DNA from: Pseudomonas marginalis
GTDB taxonomy: Bacteria; Pseudomonadota; Gammaproteobacteria; Pseudomonadales; Pseudomonadaceae
Assembly: GCF_900105325.1 (NCBI RefSeq)
Contig: NZ_FNSU01000001.1
Coordinates: 496,001-560,000, forward strand
Length of the DNA: 64,000 nt
Direction: 5' to 3'
How positions within the stretch are numbered: position 1 is the first letter of the stretch; every line of letters starts with the position of its first letter. Both the position numbers and the translations under genes were made by a program. The notes under the pieces were generated by a model. The model ran no database searches and was not told the origin of the DNA. It saw nothing but the letters and a program-made list of their open reading frames with translations. Positions 34,347 through 43,165 of this stretch are shown here, one piece after another.

Positions 34347-35201
34347 ATGTCGCTAAATTTCCCGCTGTTGCTGGTCATCGCCGTTGCCGTTTGCGGTCTC
34401 CTGGCGTTGCTCGATCTGGTGTTCTTCGCCCCGCGTCGGCGGGCGGCTATCGCGTCCTATCAGGGCAGCGTCAGCCAGCCCGATGGCATGGTGATCGAGA
34501 AGCTGAACAAAGAGCCCTTGCTGGTTGAATACGGCAAGTCGTTCTTCCCGGTGTTGTTCATCGTGCTGGTGCTGCGCTCGTTCCTGGTGGAACCGTTTCA
34601 GATCCCGTCGGGCTCGATGAAACCTACCCTGGACGTGGGCGATTTCATCCTGGTGAACAAGTTCTCCTACGGGATTCGCCTGCCGGTGATCGACAAGAAG
34701 GTCATCGAAGTCGGTGATCCGCAGCGCGGCGACGTGATGGTGTTCCGCTACCCGAGCGACCCGAACGTCAACTACATCAAGCGTGTGGTAGGCCTGCCGG
34801 GCGACGTGATTCGCTACACCAGCGACAAGCGTCTGTTCATCAACGGCGAGTCGGTGGCCGAGAAGCTGATCGGTTCCGAACCGAACAGCCTGGGCAGTGC
34901 CGAGCTGTACCAGGAAAAACTCGGTGCGGTAGAGCACGAAATCCGCAAGGAAATGAGCCGCTACCGTGCCATGCCTGATGGTGAGTGGAAAGTGCCGGCC
35001 GGGCACTACTTCATGATGGGCGACAACCGCGACAACTCCAATGACAGCCGTTACTGGGATGACCCGAGCATTCCCAAGGACCTGCTGGGCATGGTTCCCG
35101 ACCAGAATATCGTCGGCAAGGCCTTTGCGGTCTGGATGAGCTGGCCGGAACCCAAGCTCAGCCACCTGCCGAACTTCTCGCGGGTCGGGCTGATCAAGTA
35201 A
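34347..35201 (+). CDS. lepB: Signal peptidase I
   Basis: 284 residues. Two N-terminal membrane helices (about 5-27 and 64-80), then the periplasmic catalytic domain: nucleophile Ser90 in PSGSMKPTL and general base Lys145 in YIKRVVGLPGD, the same positions as in E. coli. Box E appears as MGDNRDNSNDSRYW. It cleaves Sec and Tat signal peptides. Confidence 0.97.
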   Translation: MSLNFPLLLVIAVAVCGLLALLDLVFFAPRRRAAIASYQGSVSQPDGMVIEKLNKEPLLVEYGKSFFPVLFIVLVLRSFLVEPFQIPSGSMKPTLDVGDFILVNKFSYGIRLPVIDKKVIEVGDPQRGDVMVFRYPSDPNVNYIKRVVGLPGDVIRYTSDKRLFINGESVAEKLIGSEPNSLGSAELYQEKLGAVEHEIRKEMSRYRAMPDGEWKVPAGHYFMMGDNRDNSNDSRYWDDPSIPKDLLGMVPDQNIVGKAFAVWMSWPEPKLSHLPNFSRVGLIK

Positions 35202-35348
35202 TACAAGCGGCGCTGTGCACACAGCGCCGAATGCTTTTCTGGGGCCTGGACATTTCCCGTCCCCGTGCAATACCAACCAGGATTTGAATTTGAACACTGC
35301 GTCAATCGTCGATGGCCGCCGGTGCCACCACACAGATATGGGTAAACC

Positions 35349-36038
35349 GTGACCGTTTCTCTAAGTCGTCTCGAGCGCCAGCTCGGCTACACCTTCAAGG
35401 ATCAGGAATTGATGGTCCTTGCCCTCACACACCGCAGCTTTGCAGGGCGTAACAACGAACGCCTGGAATTCCTCGGTGATGCCATCCTCAATTTCGTCGC
35501 CGGTGAAGCTCTGTTCGAGCGCTTTCCCCAAGCCCGTGAAGGCCAGCTGTCGCGTTTACGCGCACGCCTGGTAAAGGGCGAGACCCTGGCCGTACTGGCC
35601 CGTGGTTTTGGCCTGGGTGAGTACCTGCGCCTCGGCTCCGGTGAGTTGAAGAGCGGCGGGTTCCGCCGTGAGTCGATCCTGGCCGATGCGCTTGAGGCAT
35701 TGATCGGCGCGATCTACCTCGATGCAGGCATGGAAGCGGCCAAGGAGCGCGTCACCGCGTGGCTGACCTCCGAGATCGAAAGCCTCACGCTGGTCGACAC
35801 CAACAAGGATCCGAAGACCCGACTGCAGGAATTCCTGCAATCGCGCGGTTGCGACCTGCCACGCTACGAAGTGGTGGATATCCAGGGTGAGCCCCATTGC
35901 CGCGTGTTCTTCGTGGAATGTGAAATCACCTTACTGAATGAAAAAAGCCGAGGTCAGGGTGTGAGCCGTCGCATTGCCGAACAGGTAGCGGCCGCTGCAG
36001 CACTGATTGCCCTGGGCGTGGAGAATGGCCATGACTGA
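35349..36038 (+). CDS. rnc: Ribonuclease III
   Basis: 229 residues from GTG 35349. RNase III signature NERLEFLGDAILNFVAGEAL and the second acidic patch DALEALIGAIYLD, then a double-stranded RNA-binding domain (PKTRLQEFLQSRG to SRRIAEQVAAAAAL). Processes rRNA and double-stranded mRNA. era overlaps its end by 8 bases. Confidence 0.97.
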   Translation: MTVSLSRLERQLGYTFKDQELMVLALTHRSFAGRNNERLEFLGDAILNFVAGEALFERFPQAREGQLSRLRARLVKGETLAVLARGFGLGEYLRLGSGELKSGGFRRESILADALEALIGAIYLDAGMEAAKERVTAWLTSEIESLTLVDTNKDPKTRLQEFLQSRGCDLPRYEVVDIQGEPHCRVFFVECEITLLNEKSRGQGVSRRIAEQVAAAAALIALGVENGHD

Positions 36039-36933
36039 TTCAACCGCAACACGCTGTGGCTATGTTGCCATCGTCGGCCGCCCGAACGTGGGCAAGTCCA
36101 CGCTGCTGAACCATATCCTCGGCCAGAAGCTTGCAATCACCTCGCGCAAGCCGCAAACCACCCGCCACAACATGCTGGGCATCAAGACCGAAGGCAGCGT
36201 GCAAGCGGTCTACGTCGACACCCCGGGCATGCACAAGGGCGGCGAGAAAGCCCTTAATCGCTACATGAACAAGACGGCCTCGGCGGCGTTGAAAGACGTG
36301 GACGTGGTGATCTTCGTGGTCGACCGCACCAAGTGGACCGACGAAGACCAGATGGTTCTCGAGCGTGTGCAGTACGTCACCGGCCCTTTGATCGTCGCGT
36401 TGAACAAGACCGACCGCATCGAAGACAAAGCCGAGCTGATGCCGCACCTGAGCTGGCTGCAGGAGCAACTGCCGAACGCCCAGATCATGCCGATCTCGGC
36501 CCAGCACGGCCACAACCTCGAAGCCCTGGAGCGCGTGATCGCCGGCTACCTGCCGGAGAACGAACACTTCTTCCCGGAAGACCAGATCACCGACCGCAGC
36601 AGCCGTTTCCTCGCCGCCGAACTGGTGCGTGAGAAAATCATGCGCCAGATGGGCGCCGAGCTGCCGTACCAGATCACCGTTGAAATCGAAGAGTTCAAGC
36701 AGCAGGGCAAGACCCTGCATATCCATGCGCTGATCCTCGTCGAACGTGACGGCCAGAAGAAAATCATCATCGGCGACAAGGGCGAGCGCATCAAACGCAT
36801 CGGCACCGAAGCGCGCAAGGACATGGAATTGCTGTTCGATTCCAAGATCATGCTTAACCTGTGGGTGAAGGTTAAGGGTGGTTGGTCCGATGATGAGCGT
36901 GCGTTACGCTCCCTTGGCTACGGCGACCTGTAA
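36031..36933 (+). CDS. era: GTPase Era
   Basis: 300 residues from ATG 36031 (MTDSTATRCGYVAIVGRPNV). G1 GRPNVGKST, G3 VDTPGM, G4 NKTD, then a C-terminal KH RNA-binding domain with KKIIIGDKGERIKRIGTEAR. Assists 30S assembly at the 3' end of 16S rRNA. The usual next gene recO is pushed about 1 kb away by the palindromic element. Confidence 0.97.
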   Translation: MTDSTATRCGYVAIVGRPNVGKSTLLNHILGQKLAITSRKPQTTRHNMLGIKTEGSVQAVYVDTPGMHKGGEKALNRYMNKTASAALKDVDVVIFVVDRTKWTDEDQMVLERVQYVTGPLIVALNKTDRIEDKAELMPHLSWLQEQLPNAQIMPISAQHGHNLEALERVIAGYLPENEHFFPEDQITDRSSRFLAAELVREKIMRQMGAELPYQITVEIEEFKQQGKTLHIHALILVERDGQKKIIIGDKGERIKRIGTEARKDMELLFDSKIMLNLWVKVKGGWSDDERALRSLGYGDL

Positions 36934-36953
36934 GGACACCGCAGGGCAAAAAA

Positions 36954-37898
36954 TGTGGGAGGGGGCTTGCCCCCGATAGCCATGGATATCTACACAATTT
37001 TCCGTGGTCTGTGGCGAGGGAGCTTGGGCCCGTGGCGGCCTTCGGGCCGACCGCTTTTTGGGGTTTGGGGGAGTACATATCCGTTGCTGCGGTCACGGCG
37101 ACTTAGGGTTCCGCCCTTACGGCGGGTCACTTTTGGAAGAGCCCAAAAGTAACCAAAAGGCTCTCGCCCCACCACTCGGTATCTCGCCTAGGCTCGGTAT
37201 GCCCGAACGCAGGCTTGAATCCGTGGGCCGCCGTCATGGGCCATCCCTGGCCAGGACGGCTAACCCGGCGTCCTGCCGGGTTACCCACGGATTCAAGCCT
37301 GCGTTCGGCCAGCGTGGTTAACGGGGCGCCTGAGATCAAGATCAAAAGCCAGAGCCAGAGCAGATCAAAAGATGGCTGACTTCGTCAGCGGTTAAGGAAG
37401 TAGAAGCCACACCGCGTACGCTTCAAAGATCAGGTCGGCTTTAAGGCCGCCTCGTCTTGTTTTTGATTTGGGATCGCCCCGTCAAACACGCTGGCCGAAC
37501 GCAGGCTTTGGAGTGTGGGTAACCCGGCAGGACGCCGGGTTAGCCGCGCTGGGCCATGGATGGCCCATCGCGGCGGCCCACGCTCCAAAGCCTGCGTTCG
37601 GGCACACCGAGCCTAAGCGAGGTGCCGAGTGTTGGGGCGAAGGCCTTTTGGTTACTTTTGTGCCTTTACAAAAGTGACACGCCGTAAGGGCGTAACCCTA
37701 AGTGGCCGTTACCGCAGCAACGGATATGTACTCGGTCAAATCCAACGACATGGTCGGCCCGAAGGCCGCCACGGGCCCAAGCTCCCTCGCCACAGGCCGC
37801 TGAAAAAAGTTGTGTAGATACTTATGCCCCGATAGCGGTGGGTCAGTTAACCAATAAATGACTGACACACTGCCATCGGGGGCAAGCCCCCTCCCACA
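36954..37898. repeat. Giant nested inverted repeat (about 0.95 kb) between era and recO
   Basis: No convincing gene in 998 bases. The stretch is nearly symmetrical about ~37,410. Paired blocks, left/right: REP-type ends 36954-36980 / 37872-37898; a TCTACACAA / TTGTGTAGA pair; 37010-37050 / 37754-37794 (41 bases, perfect); 37071-37170 / 37634-37733 (100 bases, about 90% identical). Each half also holds its own hairpin with arms starting CGAACGCAGGCTT: 37204-37227 with 37284-37307 (24/24) and 37496-37519 with 37577-37600 (23/24). A less conserved core (37320-37490) carries GGGGCG / CGCCCC at its edges. Short ORFs inside are by-products of the symmetry. Confidence 0.93.
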
Positions 37899-37931
37899 TT
37901 AGGTTTGTGTTGTTTTCAAGATAGAGAACCC

Positions 37932-38621
37932 ATGTCCCAATCCCAACCCATCAGCCAACTCGCCTACGTCCTGCACAGCCGCGCCTACCGCGAGACCAGC
38001 GCCCTGGTGGATTTCCTTACGCCCCAAGGCCGCCTGCGCGCGGTGTTGCGCAGCGCGCGGGGCAAGGCGGGGACATTGGCGCGACCTTTCGTGGCGTTGG
38101 ACGTGGAGTTTCGCGGCAAGGGCGAGTTGAAGAACGTCGGCCGCCTGGAAAGCGTCGGCACGTCCGCCTGGCTCAATGGCGATGCACTGTTCAGCGGCCT
38201 CTACCTTAATGAACTGCTGATCCGCCTGTTGCCCGCCGAAGACCCGCACCCGGCGGTCTTCGATCACTACGCCGCCACCTTGCTGGCCCTGGCCGAGGGC
38301 CGCCCCCTGGAGCCGCTGTTGCGCGCCTTCGAATGGCGCCTGCTCGACGACCTGGGCTACGGCTTCGAACTGCACAACGACCTGCACGGCGACCCCGTCG
38401 CCGCCGACGGCATGTATCGCCTGCAGGTGGATGCGGGCCTGGAGCGTGTGTACCTGCTGCAACCGGGACTGTTCCAGGGCACCGAGCTGCTGGCCATGAG
38501 CGAGGCCGACTGGAGCGCCCCCGGTGCCTTGTCCGCCGCCAAGCGCTTGATGCGCCAGGCCCTGGCCGTGCACTTAGGCGGACGGCCGCTGGTCAGTCGC
38601 GAGTTGTTTCGAAAGCCCTGA
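37932..38621 (+). CDS. recO: DNA repair protein RecO
   Basis: 229 residues from ATG 37932 (MSQSQPISQLAYVLHSRAYR). N-terminal OB fold with SALVDFLTPQGRLRAVLRSA and RPFVALDVEFRGKGELKNVG, then an all-helical domain (LYLNELLIRLLPAEDPHPAV, FEWRLLDDLGYGF). Loads RecA with RecR. It normally follows era directly; here its promoter or read-through must cope with the long palindrome. Confidence 0.95.
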   Translation: MSQSQPISQLAYVLHSRAYRETSALVDFLTPQGRLRAVLRSARGKAGTLARPFVALDVEFRGKGELKNVGRLESVGTSAWLNGDALFSGLYLNELLIRLLPAEDPHPAVFDHYAATLLALAEGRPLEPLLRAFEWRLLDDLGYGFELHNDLHGDPVAADGMYRLQVDAGLERVYLLQPGLFQGTELLAMSEADWSAPGALSAAKRLMRQALAVHLGGRPLVSRELFRKP

Positions 38622-38673
38622 CATCCCCGTGTATGCTGTGCAGCGTTTCTTTCCCCTTTTCAGGAGCGCTTCC

Positions 38674-39417
38674 GTGACCACCAGCAATCGCATTCTTCTT
38701 GGCGTCAACATCGACCACGTCGCTACCCTGCGCCAGGCCCGGGGCACCCGTTACCCTGACCCGGTCAAGGCCGCGCTGGACGCCGAAGAAGCGGGCGCCG
38801 ACGGCATCACCGTGCACCTGCGCGAAGACCGCCGCCACATCCAGGAGCGCGATGTGCTGCTGCTCAAGGACGTGCTGCAAACCCGCATGAACTTCGAGAT
38901 GGGCGTCACCGAAGAAATGATGGCCTTCGCCGAGCGCATCCGTCCGGCGCACATCTGCCTGGTCCCGGAAACCCGCCAGGAACTGACCACCGAAGGCGGC
39001 CTCGACGTGGCCGGCCAGGAAGCGCGGATCAAGGCCGCCGTGGAGCGCCTGTCGAAGATCGGCAGCGAAGTGTCACTGTTCATCGACGCCGACGAACGTC
39101 AGATCGAAGCGTCCCGCCGTGTCGGCGCGCCGGCCATCGAACTGCACACCGGCCGTTACGCCGACGCCACCACACCGACCGAAGTGGCGGATGAACTGCA
39201 GCGCATCATTGACGGTGTGAACTGCGGCCTCAATGAAGGCCTGATCGTCAACGCCGGCCACGGCCTGCACTACCACAACGTCGAAGCAGTGGCTGCGATC
39301 AAGGGCATCAACGAGCTGAACATCGGCCACGCGCTGGTAGCCCACGCGCTGTTCGTCGGTTTCAAAGGCGCGGTGGCCGAGATGAAAGCCCTGATCCTGG
39401 CGGCCGCCAAGCGCTGA
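38674..39417 (+). CDS. pdxJ: Pyridoxine 5'-phosphate synthase
   Basis: 247 residues from GTG 38674 with a CAGGAG site upstream. TIM barrel: LGVNIDHVATLRQARGTRYP, ADGITVHLREDRRHI, FEMGVTEEM, SLFIDADERQIEAS, ELHTGRYA and NAGHGLHYHNV. Condenses 3-amino-1-hydroxyacetone phosphate with deoxyxylulose 5-phosphate in vitamin B6 synthesis. Usual neighbour of recO. Confidence 0.97.
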   Translation: MTTSNRILLGVNIDHVATLRQARGTRYPDPVKAALDAEEAGADGITVHLREDRRHIQERDVLLLKDVLQTRMNFEMGVTEEMMAFAERIRPAHICLVPETRQELTTEGGLDVAGQEARIKAAVERLSKIGSEVSLFIDADERQIEASRRVGAPAIELHTGRYADATTPTEVADELQRIIDGVNCGLNEGLIVNAGHGLHYHNVEAVAAIKGINELNIGHALVAHALFVGFKGAVAEMKALILAAAKR

Positions 39418-39520
39418 TCGCAGATCCGCGGCAATGCGAAGCCTTACTGTTTAGCCAATGCAGGTGTATCGTATCCGCCCTTTGCAGGCCCTGCGCCTGC
39501 GGCAGATACGTGAGGTTGTT

Positions 39521-40903
39521 GTGTCCCGATCCTTTTCCCGTCGACAAATCCTGGGTGGTCTTGCCGGCCTGGCCGTAGTGGGCGTCGGTGCCGGTGGCGC
39601 CTACCGCTACTGGCTGGGGAAAGTCGCCGAAGCCGAGGCGGGGCACGATTACGAATTGATCGCCGCGCCGCTCGACGTAGAACTGGTGCCGGGGCACAAG
39701 ACCCAGGCCTGGGCCTTCGGCCCTTCGGCACCGGGCACCGAGTTGCGCGTGCGTCAGGGTGAGTGGCTGCGGGTGCGCTTTATCAACCACTTGCCGGTCG
39801 CCACCACGATCCACTGGCACGGCATCCGCCTGCCGCTGGAAATGGACGGCGTGCCCTACGTCTCGCAATTGCCGGTGCTGCCCGGCGAATACTTCGACTA
39901 CACATTCCGCGTGCCCGACGCCGGCAGCTACTGGTACCACCCCCATGTGAACAGCAGCGAAGAACTCGGCCGCGGCCTGGTCGGCCCGCTGATTATCGAA
40001 GAACGCGAACCCACCGGGTTCAAGCACGAACGCACCCTGAGCCTGAAGAGCTGGCATGTGGACGAAGAGGGCGCCTTTGTCGCCTTCAGCATTCCCCGTG
40101 AGGCCGCGCGCGGGGGCACGGCCGGGCGGTTGTCGACCATCAATGGTGTATCCCAGGCGGTGATCGACCTGCCTGCCGGGCAGATCACCCGTGTGCGCCT
40201 GCTCAACCTCGACAACACCCTGACCTATCGCATCAACATCCCCGACGTCGAAGCGCAGATCTACGCCCTGGACGGCAACCCTGTCGAACCGCGCCCGCTG
40301 GGCAAGGAATACTGGCTGGGTCCGGGCATGCGTATCTGCCTGGCGATCAAGGCGCCGCCGGCGGGGGAAGAACTGTCGATCCGCAACGGCCCGGTGCGCC
40401 TGGGCACTTTCCGCTCAGTCGCCAACACCGACGCACCGACCGAATGGCCCCCGGCATTGCCCGCCAACCCGATTGCCGAGCCGGACCTGGCCAATGCGGA
40501 GAAACTCAACTTCAATTTCGAGTGGGTCGGTTCAGTGTCGGTGAATGTCGATAATGGCAAGCCGCCGAGCCTGTGGCAGATCAACGGCCAGGCCTGGGAC
40601 ATCACCGACAAGACCTGCGCCGACCGCCCGATTGCCAAGCTGGAAAAAGGCAAGAGCTACATTTTCGAATTTAAGAACATGACCCAGTACCAGCACCCGA
40701 TCCACCTGCACGGCATGAGCTTCAAGGTGATCGTCTCGAACCGCCATAAGGTGATCCCGTACTTCACCGACACTTACCTGCTGGGCAAGAACGAACGTGC
40801 TCGAGTGGCCTTGGTGGCGGATAACCCAGGGGTGTGGATGTTCCATTGCCATGTGATCGACCACATGGAAACCGGCCTGATGGCCGCCATCGAGGTGGCG
40901 TGA
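39521..40903 (+). CDS. Multicopper oxidase, Tat-exported
   Basis: 460 residues from GTG 39521. N-terminal Tat signal SRSFSRRQILGGLAGLAVVG. Three cupredoxin domains with all four copper motifs: HWHG, HPHVN (written WYHPHVN), HPIHLHGMSF and HCHVIDHMETGLM, the last giving the type 1 Cys and an axial Met. Probably oxidises metals or small phenolics in the periplasm; substrate unknown. Its TGA overlaps the tadA ATG, so tadA is translationally coupled. Confidence 0.93.
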   Translation: MSRSFSRRQILGGLAGLAVVGVGAGGAYRYWLGKVAEAEAGHDYELIAAPLDVELVPGHKTQAWAFGPSAPGTELRVRQGEWLRVRFINHLPVATTIHWHGIRLPLEMDGVPYVSQLPVLPGEYFDYTFRVPDAGSYWYHPHVNSSEELGRGLVGPLIIEEREPTGFKHERTLSLKSWHVDEEGAFVAFSIPREAARGGTAGRLSTINGVSQAVIDLPAGQITRVRLLNLDNTLTYRINIPDVEAQIYALDGNPVEPRPLGKEYWLGPGMRICLAIKAPPAGEELSIRNGPVRLGTFRSVANTDAPTEWPPALPANPIAEPDLANAEKLNFNFEWVGSVSVNVDNGKPPSLWQINGQAWDITDKTCADRPIAKLEKGKSYIFEFKNMTQYQHPIHLHGMSFKVIVSNRHKVIPYFTDTYLLGKNERARVALVADNPGVWMFHCHVIDHMETGLMAAIEVA

Positions 40904-41400
40904 TGCGCCAGTTTCGCCCCACGGCGATTATCGACCGCAGCCGCGATCAGGATTTCATGCGCGAAGCCCTGGCGCTTGCCGCCCAAGGCGCGGCGCTGGG
41001 CGAAGTGCCGGTGGGCGCGGTGCTGGTGCAGGACGGTGAAATCATCGGCCGCGGCTTCAACTGCCCGATCAGCGGCAATGACCCCAGCGCCCATGCCGAA
41101 ATGGTCGCCATTCGCGCCGCTGCGCACGCTGTCAGCAACTACCGACTGCCGGGCAGTACGCTGTACGTGACCCTGGAACCGTGCAGCATGTGCGCCGGGC
41201 TGATCGTGCATTCACGCATCGCGCGGGTGGTGTATGGCGCGTTGGAGCCGAAAGCGGGGATCGTGCAAAGCCAGGGGCAGTTTTTTACCCAAGGGTTTCT
41301 TAACCATCGGGTGTTGTTTGAAGGCGGGGTGCTGGCCGAGGAGTGCGGCACGGTGTTGAGCGAATTCTTCAAGGCCCGCCGAGCCAAGCCCCCGCTCTAA
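40903..41400 (+). CDS. tadA: tRNA-specific adenosine deaminase
   Basis: 165 residues from ATG 40903 (MRQFRPTAIIDRSRDQDFMR). Zinc deaminase motifs HAEM and PCSMC, with GAVLVQDGEIIGRGFN before them. Makes inosine at position 34 of tRNA-Arg(ACG). The start overlaps the oxidase stop as TGATG. The frame is open upstream but that is inside the oxidase gene. Confidence 0.95.
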   Translation: MRQFRPTAIIDRSRDQDFMREALALAAQGAALGEVPVGAVLVQDGEIIGRGFNCPISGNDPSAHAEMVAIRAAAHAVSNYRLPGSTLYVTLEPCSMCAGLIVHSRIARVVYGALEPKAGIVQSQGQFFTQGFLNHRVLFEGGVLAEECGTVLSEFFKARRAKPPL

Positions 41401-41433
41401 AGAACACTTCATTTTTTCAGGGAGTTTGGGGGC

Positions 41434-42390
41434 TTACTTTTTAGCGATGATCACCGCCCGCATCGGCGCCGGCAGCCCTTCAATCGTCTTGCAGTGATCC
41501 TGTGGATCGAGGAAGTCGCTGAGGGACTGATACTTCATCCACTCCGTCCCGCGCTGTTCCTCCACCGTGGTCACGCTCACATCCACGCACCTCACATCAC
41601 TGAACCCGGCACGCCGCAGCCACAGCATCAACGCCGGCACTGAGGGCAGGAACCACACGTTACGCATCTGCGCATAACGGTCTTCCGGCACCAGCACCTG
41701 TTGCTGGTCGCCTTCCACCACCAAGGTTTCCAGGACCAGTTCGCCGCCCTTGACCAAGGTGTCCTTCAGCGCCAGCAAATGCTCGATCGGCGAGCGGCGG
41801 TGATAGAACACCCCCATGGAAAACACCGTGTCGAAGCCTTCCAGGTTCGCCGGCAGGTCTTCAAACGGGAACGGTAGGTGCCAGGCCTTGGGTTCGGACA
41901 GGTAACGCTGTACGGCCTGGAACTGGCAGAAGAACAGCCAGTTCGGGTCGACGCCAATCACGCTGTCGGCCCCGGCGCCGAGCATGCGCCACATGTAGTA
42001 ACCGTTGCCGCAACCGACATCGAGAATGCGCTTGCCCTTCAGGTCCAGGTGCGGGGCCACACGCGACCACTTCCAGTCCGAGCGCCATTCGGTGTCCACA
42101 TGCACGCCGAACAGGTGGAACGGGCCCTTGCGCCACGGGCTCAAGCCCATCAGCGCGGTGTGCATTTGCGCACGGGTGGCATCGTCGCAATCGGTGTCCA
42201 GCACCAGGCCGTTGAGTAGGTCGACTTCACTGGGCTGGATCTTGGGCAGCGCGTCCAGGGCACTCTGCCAACGCTCCAGGTCGCCATGACCCTTTTCCAT
42301 CTTGCTATCGAGCTGCGCTTGCAGGCCTTGGGCCCATACAGCCAGGGGGGTACCGACCAGATGGCGGGCGAGGGGGGACAGATCAATCAT
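41434..42390 (-). CDS. cmoB: tRNA U34 carboxymethyltransferase CmoB
   Basis: 318 residues. Rossmann methyltransferase-like core: LKGKRILDVGCGNGYYMWRM, GVDPNWLFFCQFQAVQRYL and FDTVFSMGVFYHRRSPIEHL. It transfers a carboxymethyl group from carboxy-SAM to 5-hydroxyuridine-34 in tRNA. Its start overlaps the cmoA stop by 4 bases. Confidence 0.97.
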   Translation of the reverse strand: MIDLSPLARHLVGTPLAVWAQGLQAQLDSKMEKGHGDLERWQSALDALPKIQPSEVDLLNGLVLDTDCDDATRAQMHTALMGLSPWRKGPFHLFGVHVDTEWRSDWKWSRVAPHLDLKGKRILDVGCGNGYYMWRMLGAGADSVIGVDPNWLFFCQFQAVQRYLSEPKAWHLPFPFEDLPANLEGFDTVFSMGVFYHRRSPIEHLLALKDTLVKGGELVLETLVVEGDQQQVLVPEDRYAQMRNVWFLPSVPALMLWLRRAGFSDVRCVDVSVTTVEEQRGTEWMKYQSLSDFLDPQDHCKTIEGLPAPMRAVIIAKK

Positions 42391-43130
42391 GGCAAGGCAA
42401 TCAACGAGGCAAAGTTAAGACACTGGAACCACGGCACGACTTTCGAAAACCCGGCCGCCAGCAGGCGTTCGCGGTGTTCTTCGAGGCTGTCGGGCTTCAT
42501 GACGTTTTCGATGGCGCTGCGCTTCTGGGCGATTTCCAGTTCGCTGTAGCCGTTGGCGCGTTTGAACGCGATATGCAGGTCGGTGAGCAGCGCATGTTCT
42601 TCCAGGTCGTTGAAGCGCAGCTTTTCCGAAAGGATCAGTGCGCCGCCGGGCAATAACGACCGGCGGATACGCCCGAGCAACGCCAGGCGCTCATCCGGGG
42701 CGATAAATTGCAGGGTGAAGTTCAACGCCACCACCGAGGCCGGTTGGAACTGCAGCGCGAGGATGTCGCCGTCGATCACCTCGACCGGCAGCAGCTCCTG
42801 GAACATCGAGTCCTGGCCATTGAGGTATTCGCGGCAGCGCTCGACCATGGCCGCCGAGTTATCCACCGCGATCACGCGGCAACCGTCGGTGCGCACATGA
42901 CGGCGCAAGGCCTGGGTCACCGCTCCCAGGGACGAGCCCAGGTCGTAGAGCACGCTGTGTGGTTGGGCAAACTGCGCTGCAAGCACGCCGAGGTTTTCGA
43001 CAATCGTCGGGTAACCGGGCACCGAACGCTTGATCATGTCCGGGAACACCCGCACCACGTCCTCGTTAAAGGCGAAGTCCGGCACCTGGGGCAGGGGCTG
43101 GGCGAATAGGCGATCGGGTTCTTTGCTCAC
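42387..43130 (-). CDS. cmoA: Carboxy-SAM synthase CmoA
   Basis: 247 residues from GTG 43130 (MSKEPDRLFAQPLPQVPDFA). SAM-binding LYDLGSSLGAVTQALRRHV and the conserved NFTLQFIAPDERLALLGRIR. Converts SAM plus prephenate to carboxy-SAM for CmoB. The frame is open a further 149 codons upstream but that overlaps the YhhN gene antisense frame and is not CmoA-like. Confidence 0.97.
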   Translation of the reverse strand: MSKEPDRLFAQPLPQVPDFAFNEDVVRVFPDMIKRSVPGYPTIVENLGVLAAQFAQPHSVLYDLGSSLGAVTQALRRHVRTDGCRVIAVDNSAAMVERCREYLNGQDSMFQELLPVEVIDGDILALQFQPASVVALNFTLQFIAPDERLALLGRIRRSLLPGGALILSEKLRFNDLEEHALLTDLHIAFKRANGYSELEIAQKRSAIENVMKPDSLEEHRERLLAAGFSKVVPWFQCLNFASLIALP

Positions 43131-43165
43131 GGTTGTTCCGGCGACGAAGGGGAAAGGCCGGCATT

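Noticed and set aside
36955..37817. Several 60-105 codon frames inside the era-recO gap
   Set aside because: They lie within the giant inverted repeat, mirror one another on both strands and are rich in Arg, Gly and Pro. The repeat structure explains them.
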